Source of the DNA: Elusimicrobiota bacterium
GTDB lineage: Bacteria; Elusimicrobiota; Elusimicrobia; F11
Assembly: GCA_022072025.1 (NCBI GenBank)
Contig: JAJVIP010000026.1
Span: forward strand, 1-64,000
Direction: 5' to 3'
DNA: 64,000 bases
In this document: in pieces, positions 16,235 to 24,113 of the stretch
Numbering within the stretch: the stretch's first letter is position 1
Layout: each line of letters starts with the position of its first letter
The notes under the pieces: generated by a model
Told to the model about the DNA's origin: nothing
What the model saw: the letters and a program-made list of their open reading frames with translations, nothing else
Database searches by the model: none
Made by a program: the position numbers and the translations under genes

Positions 16235-17435
16235 GGCGCTGGAAAAGATTTTTGAACACACGCGACCTCTTGATGCGGAGGACGTAAGTCTAGCTCAAGC
16301 CGTAGACCGGACTCTTGCCGTTGACCTCGTAGCAAGAATCGATTTGCCTCCCTTTGATAATTCCGCGATGGATGGTTTTGCGGTAGTGGCCGAGGATGTT
16401 GCTCATGCTTCCAAAGTTAACCCGGTCCTTCTCCACGTCCACGAAAAAGTTCGAGCTGGACTTATGCCAACCACTGCCATCAAAAGTGGTCAAGCCATTA
16501 TGATCATGACCGGCGCACCTCTCCCACAGGGAACAACGGCCGTGGTGATGAAAGAGGCCACCGATTACAACGGCAATGGAGATGTTAAGGTTCTCTTTCC
16601 CGCAGACGCCGGAGACAACATTCGCTCCAAGGGAGAGGATGTTCGCCAAGGAAGTGCGCTACTTAAGGCCGGCGCTCGAATTCGTCCCTACGAACTCGCC
16701 TTGCTTGCAGCCCAGGGTTTTTGGAATGTCCGTGTGATCTCTAGACCAATCGTCGGTGTGCTGGCCACGGGTGATGAACTGGTTGATCCGGCCCAAGACC
16801 TGATTCATGGGAAAATTCACAATTCCAACGGGCCCGCTTTGTTAAGCGCGCTTAAGCACTGGAATCTGGAACCCACCGATTATGGAATCGCTAAAGACGA
16901 TCCCGCCGATTTGGAACCTAAATTGAAGCAAGCATTGGCCGAGTGTGATGTGTTGCTCGTGTCGGGCGGTGTTTCCGTTGGCGATTTTGACTATACGAAA
17001 ACGATTCTGGAGAAACTGGGAGTCAAAGAAGTTTTCTGGAAGGTGGCCATTAAACCCGGTAAGCCACTATTTTTCGGCGTTACGAGCGACAACACTTGTG
17101 TTTTTGGTCTTCCTGGAAATCCGATTTCCGCTCTGGTCTGTCTAGAAGAATTCGTTCGCCCCGCACTTGAAAAGCTGCAAGGCTTTGTCCCCAAACATCC
17201 AAGCTATCACTTGATCGGGAAAGCCCTTAACGAGTATCCGCTGCCAGCGGACCGGCGGCAATATTTGTTTTGCCAGGCCAACTCAGGAAAAAACGGCTTC
17301 GAACTGACGATACTCCGGCCTCAAGGATCAGCCATGATGGGGATGGCCACACGAGCCAATGCACTCGCTTTGCCTTATGAAGACGCGCGGCAAATAAAAA
17401 GTGGGGACGAAGTCCCCTTTCGGTGGCTCAAATGA
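16218..17435 (+). CDS. moeA: molybdopterin molybdenumtransferase MoeA
   Basis: Inserts molybdenum into adenylated MPT. Start at ATG 16218, ten bases after AAGGAG; the longer frame to 16167 is not needed. It contains LPPFDNSAMDGFAV (residues 46-59), the IMTGAPLPQGTTAVVMKE block (near 96), the TGDELVDP (near 187) and SGGVSVGDFDYT motifs (near 249), and the GLPGNPISALVCLEEF region (near 302). Length 405 aa is standard. It overlaps mog by 17 bases and mobA by four. Confidence 0.95.
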   Translation: MLTPREALEKIFEHTRPLDAEDVSLAQAVDRTLAVDLVARIDLPPFDNSAMDGFAVVAEDVAHASKVNPVLLHVHEKVRAGLMPTTAIKSGQAIMIMTGAPLPQGTTAVVMKEATDYNGNGDVKVLFPADAGDNIRSKGEDVRQGSALLKAGARIRPYELALLAAQGFWNVRVISRPIVGVLATGDELVDPAQDLIHGKIHNSNGPALLSALKHWNLEPTDYGIAKDDPADLEPKLKQALAECDVLLVSGGVSVGDFDYTKTILEKLGVKEVFWKVAIKPGKPLFFGVTSDNTCVFGLPGNPISALVCLEEFVRPALEKLQGFVPKHPSYHLIGKALNEYPLPADRRQYLFCQANSGKNGFELTILRPQGSAMMGMATRANALALPYEDARQIKSGDEVPFRWLK

Positions 17436-18055
17436 GATCGGATATAACCGCGGTGATCTTGGCCGGTGGACAGAGTCGTCGCTTTGGCTCCAATAAGGCA
17501 TTGGCTCGGCTGGGTGATAGCGGATTGGTCATTGAACGGATTGCCGGTGTCTTAAAAGATATTTTTGAGGAGATTTTGGTTCTTTCTAAAAACCGTGTTG
17601 TGTTCGAATTTTTAGAGAAGCCATGGCTTCATGTTCTGAACGACCGGTCATCTGATTTTCATCCGCTGAACGGCCTAGCTTCGGCGCTCTCGTATGCCAA
17701 AACCGAAAAAATATTCGTCTGTGGATGCGATATGCCTTTTCTTAATCCCGCCTTGATTCATTTCATCTGTTCCAAAAGCGAAGCGGCCGATGCCACCGTT
17801 CCCCTGTGGAAGGGAGAAATTCAGCCCCTCTGTGGAGTTTATTCAAAGAGGTGTTTGGCCACCATTAATGATTTGTCGCTGTTCAATGACCCCAGAAAAG
17901 GGATCAAGTATTTATTGAGCAAGGTGAAGACAAAAACAATCCAGGAACAGGAGTTCCCATTGCACGATCAAAAGGAACTCACATTTTTTGATGTTGATAC
18001 GCAGGAACAATTTAAAGAAGCCCTGCAATTTATGGAAACAAGCCATGCTCACTGA
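17432..18055 (+). CDS. mobA: molybdenum cofactor guanylyltransferase MobA
   Basis: Attaches GMP to Mo-MPT to give the MGD form needed by DMSO-reductase-family enzymes. The nucleotide-binding signature AVILAGGQSRRFGSNKALA lies at residues 7-25; the metal-binding GCDMPFLNP is near 97. Start ATG 17432 overlaps the moeA stop as ATGA. It is shorter than 220 aa but complete. Its presence fits the bis-MGD catalytic subunit encoded at 24114. Confidence 0.93.
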   Translation: MRSDITAVILAGGQSRRFGSNKALARLGDSGLVIERIAGVLKDIFEEILVLSKNRVVFEFLEKPWLHVLNDRSSDFHPLNGLASALSYAKTEKIFVCGCDMPFLNPALIHFICSKSEAADATVPLWKGEIQPLCGVYSKRCLATINDLSLFNDPRKGIKYLLSKVKTKTIQEQEFPLHDQKELTFFDVDTQEQFKEALQFMETSHAH

Positions 18056-19034
18056 TTCCTTTGGAAGAAAAATAACGTATTTGCGTTTATCTGTTACGGA
18101 TCGGTGTAATTTCCGATGTGTTTATTGCCTGCCGGAAATTTACTCTCGTTTTTCTCCTCTTGAAAACGTTCTCACGGATGATGAAATTGTCCGTTTGATC
18201 TCTCTTTTCGCAAACCTTGGCCTCTCTCGAGTGCGGATTACGGGAGGAGAGCCGCTCTTGCGTCCTGGAATTGTCGACCTTGTTGATCGCCTTCACGCGA
18301 TTCCTGGGATAAGTGATCTCTCCTTGAGCACGAATGGCTTCCTTTTGAAAAAAATGGCCAGTGATTTGGCCAGGGCGGGTTTGAGTCGGGTCAATATCAG
18401 TCTTGACTCTTTAAAGCCAGAGCGATTTGAAGAAATCACGCGGTTTGGAACTTTCAATGATGTATGGGAGGGAATCCAGTCGGCGCAAGAGGCGGGGCTT
18501 TCACCAATCAAGATCAATGCTGTGGTTATGAAAGGAATTAATGAGGATGAGATTCCTGATTTCGTCGCGCTGACAGAGAAAAATCCATTTCATGTGAGGT
18601 TTATCGAACTCATGCCCATGGGGGAAACCGGGTTCTTCACCAAAGACCGGTGGTTGCCTTATGACAAAATTCGGGAACTGGCAGGTCCTCTTGAAGAATT
18701 GCCATTGGATGAAAAGCCAGTGGGATTTGGTCCCGCCCATTACTTCCGTCGTCCGGGAGCACGGGGAACCGTGGGAATTATCAGCGCCTTGAGCTGTGGG
18801 TTTTGTTCCTCCTGCAATCGAGTGCGTTTAACTTCAACTGGAACATTGGTTCCATGTTTGGATGCCATGGAGGGAACAGATTTGAAGTCGGCCCTTCGGA
18901 AGGGCTCCAGCGATCAAGATGTTTTGAATTTGATCCAACAAACAATCCAGAAAAAGCCAGAGCATCATTTTATGGGAGAGCGCACAGAGGGAAAAACGTC
19001 AAACGCTCGTTTTATGTGTCAGGTGGGGGGATAG
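18045..19034 (+). CDS. moaA: GTP 3',8-cyclase MoaA (radical SAM)
   Basis: First step of Moco synthesis. The radical-SAM motif CNFRCVYC is at residues 21-28, the ITGGEPLLRP block near 65, and the second [4Fe-4S] triad as CGFCSSCNRVRLTSTGTLVPC (C256, C259, C273 region). The C-terminal GG expected for MoaA is present (QVGG). Start ATG 18045 overlaps mobA by 11 bases. Being the eighth gene, not the first, of the operon is an unusual order. Confidence 0.95.
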   Translation: MLTDSFGRKITYLRLSVTDRCNFRCVYCLPEIYSRFSPLENVLTDDEIVRLISLFANLGLSRVRITGGEPLLRPGIVDLVDRLHAIPGISDLSLSTNGFLLKKMASDLARAGLSRVNISLDSLKPERFEEITRFGTFNDVWEGIQSAQEAGLSPIKINAVVMKGINEDEIPDFVALTEKNPFHVRFIELMPMGETGFFTKDRWLPYDKIRELAGPLEELPLDEKPVGFGPAHYFRRPGARGTVGIISALSCGFCSSCNRVRLTSTGTLVPCLDAMEGTDLKSALRKGSSDQDVLNLIQQTIQKKPEHHFMGERTEGKTSNARFMCQVGG

Positions 19035-19036
19035 TC

Positions 19037-19777
19037 GTGCATGAATTGATGTTCCCAATCATTTTCATGGTGGCCTTAGCTTACTCGGCGGTGGGACACG
19101 GAGGAGCTTCGGGATATCTTGCAGTGTTGGCGCTTTTCGGATTCGCCCCGTCTCAAATGGCGTCCAGCGCGCTTGTTTTAAATTTGTTGGTATCGGGAAC
19201 CGCTTTTGTGGCTTTCTGGCGTTCTGGATTCTTTAAACCCAAACTCTTTTGGCCGTTTGCTTTTGCATCCATTCCTGCCGCATTTGTGGGGGGGCTCATT
19301 CAAATTCCCGCTCCCCTCTATGGGTGTCTTCTTTTCGTGGCGTTAATTTTTGCGGCCATTCGTCTGCTTTTGTCAAAACAATCCGTTGCCGGTGGTGATG
19401 ATGACACGGTCCCTCCTAATTATCTGACGATCCCCATCGGGCTGATCATTGGATTTGTCTCCGGTATTGTGGGTGTGGGGGGCGGTATTTTTTTAAGTCC
19501 CCTATTTATCCTTATGGGGTGGGCCGATTCCAAGCGCACCGCGGCGGTCTCAGCCGCTTTTATTTGGGTCAATTCTGCCGCCGGCTTGTTTGGACATCTT
19601 CATCGACAGGGATTAAACCTTGCTGAGTTGTGGCCTTTGACATTGGCGGCTTTTCTTGGCGGCCTTTTGGGTTCTCGTTTGGGATCGCAGCGGCTCCATC
19701 ACCTGACGCTTCGCCGGATCTTGGCGGGTGTTTTGGGCGTCGCTGCTTATAAATCATTCCTATTGGTCATACGATGA
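19037..19777 (+). CDS. TauE/SafE-family membrane permease
   Basis: About seven hydrophobic segments and two family repeats. The first carries the small-residue-rich VGHGGASGYLAVLALFG; the second is FVSGIVGVGGGIFLSPLFIL. The start is best read as GTG 19037, which follows a GGGGGG site and lies two bases after the moaA stop; ATG 19049 is the alternative. The family exports sulfite or sulfonates, or imports anions. Position inside a Moco operon suggests transport of an oxyanion or sulfur species, but molybdate transport is not established for this family. It overlaps tatC by four bases. Confidence 0.8.
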   Translation: MHELMFPIIFMVALAYSAVGHGGASGYLAVLALFGFAPSQMASSALVLNLLVSGTAFVAFWRSGFFKPKLFWPFAFASIPAAFVGGLIQIPAPLYGCLLFVALIFAAIRLLLSKQSVAGGDDDTVPPNYLTIPIGLIIGFVSGIVGVGGGIFLSPLFILMGWADSKRTAAVSAAFIWVNSAAGLFGHLHRQGLNLAELWPLTLAAFLGGLLGSRLGSQRLHHLTLRRILAGVLGVAAYKSFLLVIR

Positions 19778-20520
19778 AGAGAAACGATACGCCTCAGTCA
19801 TTTTGGGATCACATTGAAGAGTTTCGAAAACGATTCTTAAGAGTTTTATCTGTCTTGCTTGTCGTGTTTGCCGGTTGTGCGTATAAAGTCGATCCTGTTA
19901 TCAACACGTTGTCAAAAATAACCGGTGTTCCATTTGTTTATACACAGCCGACCGAGGCATTTTTCATTCGGCTAAAAATCGCGTTTATGATGGCGCTCTT
20001 CTTGTGCATCCCGCTGATTATTTTTGAGATTTGGAAATTTGTTGGTGTGGCATTAACCGTTCGGGAGCGGCATTGGATGATGGGAACTCTGCCAGCCTCC
20101 TATTTTCTCTTTTGTTTGGGAGCGGCTATTAGTTGGTTCGTGGTTTTACCATCTGCCACCAAATTTCTGATGAGTTTTTCAACCGCCGCCCTTCAGCCGT
20201 TTTTATCGATAGACGGATATATCAGCTTCGCAATGTGGATGACGCTGGCGTTTGGGGGGTTGTTCCAATTGCCTCTGGGCGTGCTATTCTTGGTGCGAAT
20301 GGATATTGTAGACCCCAAAACGCTTTCTCACTATCGCCCTCATGTTGTAGCGGGGTTAGCGCTTTTATCTGCCTTTTTAACCCCGGGCGGAGATCCTTTC
20401 TCTCAGTTGGCCCTTCTCATCCCATCCTATATCCTCTTTGAAATATCTCTTTTGGTGGCTCGGTTCCTTTCCAAACCAGTTGTCCCTGAAGAAAAGGAAT
20501 CAGAATGGACCCCCGAGTAG
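19774..20520 (+). CDS. tatC: Sec-independent translocase subunit TatC
   Basis: Receptor for twin-arginine signal peptides. Six membrane helices; the diagnostic FWDHIEEFRKRFLRVL is at residues 10-25 and PTEAFFIRLKIAFM near 56, with the conserved Pro/Asp region FLTPGGDPFSQL near 208. Length 248 aa is normal. ATGA overlap with the preceding gene and a 16-base overlap with the regulator gene mark a single transcription unit. No tatB gene is seen, so a minimal TatAC system is likely. Confidence 0.95.
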   Translation: MKRNDTPQSFWDHIEEFRKRFLRVLSVLLVVFAGCAYKVDPVINTLSKITGVPFVYTQPTEAFFIRLKIAFMMALFLCIPLIIFEIWKFVGVALTVRERHWMMGTLPASYFLFCLGAAISWFVVLPSATKFLMSFSTAALQPFLSIDGYISFAMWMTLAFGGLFQLPLGVLFLVRMDIVDPKTLSHYRPHVVAGLALLSAFLTPGGDPFSQLALLIPSYILFEISLLVARFLSKPVVPEEKESEWTPE

Positions 20521-21179
20521 AAAGCGTCCCTCTTTTTAATGGATTTTCAACCGCTGAAATGGAGGGGTTGAAAAAGTGCCTCCGAGAAAAATCGTTTGAA
20601 AAAGGCGAAAGTTTGTTCCTTGAAGGGAATGACTGCCAACAAATTTTTCTGATTCGTGAGGGACGGGCCAAGCTTTACCGAACATCGTCGTCTGGGCGGG
20701 AGCAGATTTTGGAAACGTTAGGACCGGGAGACACATGCGCCTGCAATCCTGGCTGCGCGGCATGGTCGTGTGTTTCATCCGCTGAGGCGCTGACCCCATG
20801 CAAGGTGTGGTATTTGCAGCGGAAGGATTATGTTCACTTGGTGCAGTCCAATTCCAAGCTGGCTCATACGCTCAACCTCCTCTTCGCGGAAAAATTAAGA
20901 AGGTTCAGTTGTTTGATCGAGGAAGTCTCTCTCAAAGATGTGCGCAAACGCGTGGTGAAGTTTCTTCTGGATATGTTGAATGAAAATGAATCAAAAGGCG
21001 AAGCCCAGAAAACCCTATTCGTTCCTTTTACTCGGCAAGAGATAGCCCAGAGAATCGGCACCTCCCGTGAAACCGTGGCTCGATATTTGCACGAACTTAA
21101 ACGCAGCAAACTCATCGATATTAAATCTCACCAAATATTTATTCTGCAAAAAGAAAAACTTTCTCAGCTTCTTAATTAA
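20505..21179 (+). CDS. CRP/FNR-family regulator with Cys-rich effector pocket
   Basis: Transcription regulator of 224 aa: cyclic-nucleotide-binding-like beta roll (residues 5-110), dimerisation helix, and C-terminal winged helix with FTRQEIAQRIGTSRETVARY (about 170-190). The recognition helix RETVAR is of CRP type (RExxxR), predicting TGTGA half-sites. The cAMP phosphate cassette (GE...RSA) is missing; its place is taken by a Cys cluster, C-A-C-N-P-G-C-A-A-W-S-C (about residues 78-89), plus another Cys near 101. This suggests sensing of metal, Fe-S, heme or NO instead of cAMP. Start ATG 20505 overlaps tatC. Confidence 0.88.
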   Translation: MDPRVESVPLFNGFSTAEMEGLKKCLREKSFEKGESLFLEGNDCQQIFLIREGRAKLYRTSSSGREQILETLGPGDTCACNPGCAAWSCVSSAEALTPCKVWYLQRKDYVHLVQSNSKLAHTLNLLFAEKLRRFSCLIEEVSLKDVRKRVVKFLLDMLNENESKGEAQKTLFVPFTRQEIAQRIGTSRETVARYLHELKRSKLIDIKSHQIFILQKEKLSQLLN

Positions 21180-21790
21180 CCCTGGGGCACTTTTTGTTCG
21201 TCTGACTCAAGGGTCTTGTTCCCCGTCGCATTGATTTGGCTCGAAAGTTGATTGGCATGTTGAATGGCATTGTTGATGTTCTCAAGCATTTTTTCCACAT
21301 TCGATGCCTGTCCTTCTTGAGCGACTTTCGCTTCAATTCCGAGTCGAAGCAAACTTGACATAAAATTGGTCAACGGTGTCATCATAGACAACCGCTTTTC
21401 TTTTTCTCTCTCCTCCATCATCTGTTCCTGCAATTTCTGGCGTTCAAGTTCCGATTGTTTCCTTAAAATACAAATAACCGCCGTGGTCCAGATGGTTCCC
21501 AAATAGAGAATACGATTCGTGAGGCTAATGCTTGCAGGTACAGCAGGTTCAGAATAGATGTAATCGATAACACTCAAGAATGAGCATAAAAGAGCCGAAT
21601 AAACCGTGTCTTCGAAGTGCGGTGACTTGAGGGAAATAAGAACCACCGTGATGTAAAGAAGACCGATCGCCACTCCTCTTGGAAACTGAAGATCAACCAA
21701 GAAGATTCCCACCGCTAAGAATCCGCTTAATAAGGCAAAGGCCAACCGTTTCTTCTTTGAAAATAATGACACCGGAACAATCCTCAACAT
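21176..21790 (-). CDS. membrane sensor-like protein without kinase domain (204 aa)
   Basis: Residues 12-105 form about four membrane helices of the kind found at the N terminus of sensor kinases (MASE-like: VDLQFPRGVAIGLLYITVVL, then two more). A coiled-coil (SELERQKLQEQMMEEREKEK) and a helical tail follow. No phosphoacceptor His box, GGDEF or ATPase domain follows, so it is either a stand-alone sensor or a truncated kinase. It converges with the crp-like gene (four-base 3' overlap) and diverges from the hemerythrin gene, with the operator at 21825 in between. Confidence 0.6.
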   Translation of the reverse strand: MLRIVPVSLFSKKKRLAFALLSGFLAVGIFLVDLQFPRGVAIGLLYITVVLISLKSPHFEDTVYSALLCSFLSVIDYIYSEPAVPASISLTNRILYLGTIWTTAVICILRKQSELERQKLQEQMMEEREKEKRLSMMTPLTNFMSSLLRLGIEAKVAQEGQASNVEKMLENINNAIQHANQLSSQINATGNKTLESDEQKVPQG

Positions 21791-21824
21791 GCATTCATCT
21801 TAGCAGGTTGTTGTTTTTTAAGAG

Positions 21825-21840
21825 TGTGATGCCCATCACA
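21825..21840. promoter_or_regulatory. CRP-type operator upstream of the nitrite/nitrate oxidoreductase cluster
   Basis: TGTGATGCCCATCACA, identical to the 14150 site except at one of the six spacer bases, with matching flanks (T-rich then AGAGTG / AGAAGTG). A -10-like CTAAAT sits at 21861-21866, about 31 bases beyond the operator centre, again class II geometry. It lies between divergent genes and could act on both. Confidence 0.7.
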
Positions 21841-21900
21841 GATTGCCTTTTCCTGACATTCTAAATTCTCTCCATGAAAAAATATGGAAGGGAGTTAATG

Positions 21901-22425
21901 ATGACCTTATCCCACCTGGAGAAAGAGCATGCCAAGGCTCTCAAGCATGCGGAAAATCTGTCCGGATTGATGACCCGCTTTCATTATGAAGGGAAAGCCT
22001 CCTTTGGAAAAAACATGAAGATGGCTCAAGATGTGGGGGATTATTTCTCTGCCTTCGTCCTTAAGCACATGGAGTTTGAGGAAAAGTCCCTGTTCCCCTA
22101 TCTGGAAAGTCACATTCCTCGATTGGAGCCGGTGATTCAACTGTTGGTGAGTGAGCATGATGATTTTCGTGACAAACTCTCGCAGTTCAACAAGGCGTTG
22201 GGTAAATTAACCAAAAGAAAATCTGAGCCGATCGACTGGAAAAAAGTTCCTTCCTTGATTGAATCCGGCACCTACCTTGTTCATTTGTTGCGTCAACATA
22301 CCACGGCAGAGCGAACCAGCTTTTATAAAGCCATCGATAAATATTTACGAGAGGATGAAAAAAAAGAACTGAGTGATCGCTTGATCCGACACTCAAAAAC
22401 GTTTCTGGCCTGTCCGGCCACGTGA
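21901..22425 (+). CDS. hemerythrin-like (HHE) protein
   Basis: Four-helix bundle with diiron-type His/Glu pattern: LEKEHAKALKHAE (residues 5-17), VLKHMEFEEKSLFPYL near 57-72, LLVSEHDDFRDKL near 86-98 and LRQHTTAERTSFY near 137-149. Such proteins bind O2 or NO or sense iron. Start at ATG 21901, six bases after AGGGAG; ATG 21898 or a leaderless ATG at 21874 is possible. It is the first gene after the CRP-type operator and 16 bases before the cytochrome gene, so it is probably expressed with the respiratory cluster. Confidence 0.8.
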   Translation: MTLSHLEKEHAKALKHAENLSGLMTRFHYEGKASFGKNMKMAQDVGDYFSAFVLKHMEFEEKSLFPYLESHIPRLEPVIQLLVSEHDDFRDKLSQFNKALGKLTKRKSEPIDWKKVPSLIESGTYLVHLLRQHTTAERTSFYKAIDKYLREDEKKELSDRLIRHSKTFLACPAT

Positions 22426-22441
22426 ATGTGAGGTGAGACCT

Positions 22442-24088
22442 GTGTTTAAAAAAATAACTCTAATTCTTGGAATGGGCTTCGTTTTGATGTGCGGGGTCAG
22501 CATCGTTCGGTCATCCAAAACGGAACTCAAAAAGGCGCCGCTCACTCCTCAACTCTTTTCCAAGGGCGAAACTCTTTACAATCAAAATTGCGCTTCCTGT
22601 CATGGCGCCGGTGGAGATGGACAAGGAAAAGCCGCCTATCTTCTTTATCCCAAACCCAGAAACTTCAAGGAAGGATTGTTTCGATTGGTGTCGACAACAG
22701 ATCAACAACCGACCAATGTCGATTTTTTCAACTCCATCACACGCGGTATGCCGGGGTCCGGAATGCCGCCCTGGAGCCATCTGGCAGAAGAAGATCGATG
22801 GAGCCTGGTCTACTACGTTCGTTATCTGACAGAGTTGGGAAAAGAAACCTCCTCTGGGAACATCACAGAGGAACAAGTTGAAAATGGGGTTTCAGCTGAA
22901 ACCAAATTGAGATTGGCGGGCATCGATGCCAATCCCGAATCGGCCATCCAAGTTCCAGTTGAAGCAGCTGTCACAAAAGAGGGAATCGCGCGAGGCCAAA
23001 CACTTTATACGCAGGCTTGCGCTTCTTGTCACGGTCCCCAAGGAAAGGGAGACGGCCAGCAGCTGATGATGGATAACGCCGGTCTGCCGATCCGCCCGCG
23101 CGATTTGACAGCTGGTGTATTTAAGGGAAGCTCCGGGTCAGATGATTTGTGGTATCGAATCAACGCCGGGTTGCCGGGGTCTCCGATGCCCGGATATCAA
23201 GGGGCGTATTCCGATGATCAATTGTGGGATCTCATTCATTATGTTCAGACTCTTCCCAAGCCTGGCGCAGAACAAAAAGCGCGGTTGAGCCGCCAACAGA
23301 TCACGGTGGCTCGCGCAAAAGAAAAACTGGACAACAATCCTTCTGCCCGAAGATGGCAAAACGTCAAACCCGTTTCCGTGTCTCTGACCCCCCTGTGGTG
23401 GAGAGATAACCGTGTGGAAGCCGTTGAGGTGAAAGTTCTCCATGACGGGAAGCAGTTAGCGGTTTATCTGAGTTGGGAAGACGCCTCAGATAACAGCGCC
23501 ACCATCGCTCCTCAATCTTTCTCGGATGGGGCGGCCCTTCAACTTTCTCTAAACCCCAATCCGCCGTTTTTTGCCATGGGAGATAACCAGGGCGCGGTGA
23601 CCTTCTGGCATTGGAAGTCGTCCTGGCAGAAGGATTTGAAATCACGGGCAGACGTGCAATCGGCGTATCCCCACGCGGCAGTGGATCATTACAGCGCTCA
23701 ACTTGATTACAAAAAAGGGTCCGCCTTTGAAGTGAAAGACTCAAACGTCGCCACGCACGATTCAACCTATGTGACCGGTTGGGGTGCGGGTAACCCGCTC
23801 TCGAATCCGAACCGTCAATCGGCCGCCGAAGAAGCGCACGCCAAAGGATTCGGGACCCTGACTTCAACTCCGGTGGACAAAGATCCGGTTATTGCCGACG
23901 GTGTTTGGAAAGACGGCCGGTGGCATGTTGTATTCCTTCGGCCCTTAAAAGTGAAAGAAAAGGGTCGGTTGGAATTTAAACCAGGGCAACGAATCAATGT
24001 GGCCTTTGCCGTGTGGAATGGACAGGCCAAAGATCGCAATGGCCAGAAGATGGTATCGATCTGGAATGAATTTACTCTCGAGAAATAA
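22442..24088 (+). CDS. di-heme cytochrome c with EBDH-type heme b domain (Nxr/Clr gamma-like subunit)
   Basis: Probable electron-transfer subunit of the neighbouring molybdoenzyme. A hydrophobic N-terminal segment (LILGMGFVLMCGVSIV) directs export. Two c-type heme domains follow with CASCH near residues 52 and 193, each with the GxGDGxG loop. The last 230 residues resemble the ethylbenzene-dehydrogenase/DMSO-reductase type II gamma domain that binds heme b (VYLSWEDAS, MVSIWNEFTLEK at the end). The start is GTG 22442 five bases after AGGTGAG, or GTG 22433. The fusion of cytochrome c and EBDH domains resembles candidate NxrC proteins of nitrite oxidisers. Confidence 0.82.
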   Translation: MFKKITLILGMGFVLMCGVSIVRSSKTELKKAPLTPQLFSKGETLYNQNCASCHGAGGDGQGKAAYLLYPKPRNFKEGLFRLVSTTDQQPTNVDFFNSITRGMPGSGMPPWSHLAEEDRWSLVYYVRYLTELGKETSSGNITEEQVENGVSAETKLRLAGIDANPESAIQVPVEAAVTKEGIARGQTLYTQACASCHGPQGKGDGQQLMMDNAGLPIRPRDLTAGVFKGSSGSDDLWYRINAGLPGSPMPGYQGAYSDDQLWDLIHYVQTLPKPGAEQKARLSRQQITVARAKEKLDNNPSARRWQNVKPVSVSLTPLWWRDNRVEAVEVKVLHDGKQLAVYLSWEDASDNSATIAPQSFSDGAALQLSLNPNPPFFAMGDNQGAVTFWHWKSSWQKDLKSRADVQSAYPHAAVDHYSAQLDYKKGSAFEVKDSNVATHDSTYVTGWGAGNPLSNPNRQSAAEEAHAKGFGTLTSTPVDKDPVIADGVWKDGRWHVVFLRPLKVKEKGRLEFKPGQRINVAFAVWNGQAKDRNGQKMVSIWNEFTLEK

Positions 24089-24113
24089 GGGTCTTTAGAC
24101 CCAAGGGGGATCT

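Noticed and set aside
20505-21179. cAMP-responsive CRP paired with the cyclase at 44359
   Set aside because: The cAMP-binding GE...RSA cassette is absent; only the DNA half-site match is CRP-like.
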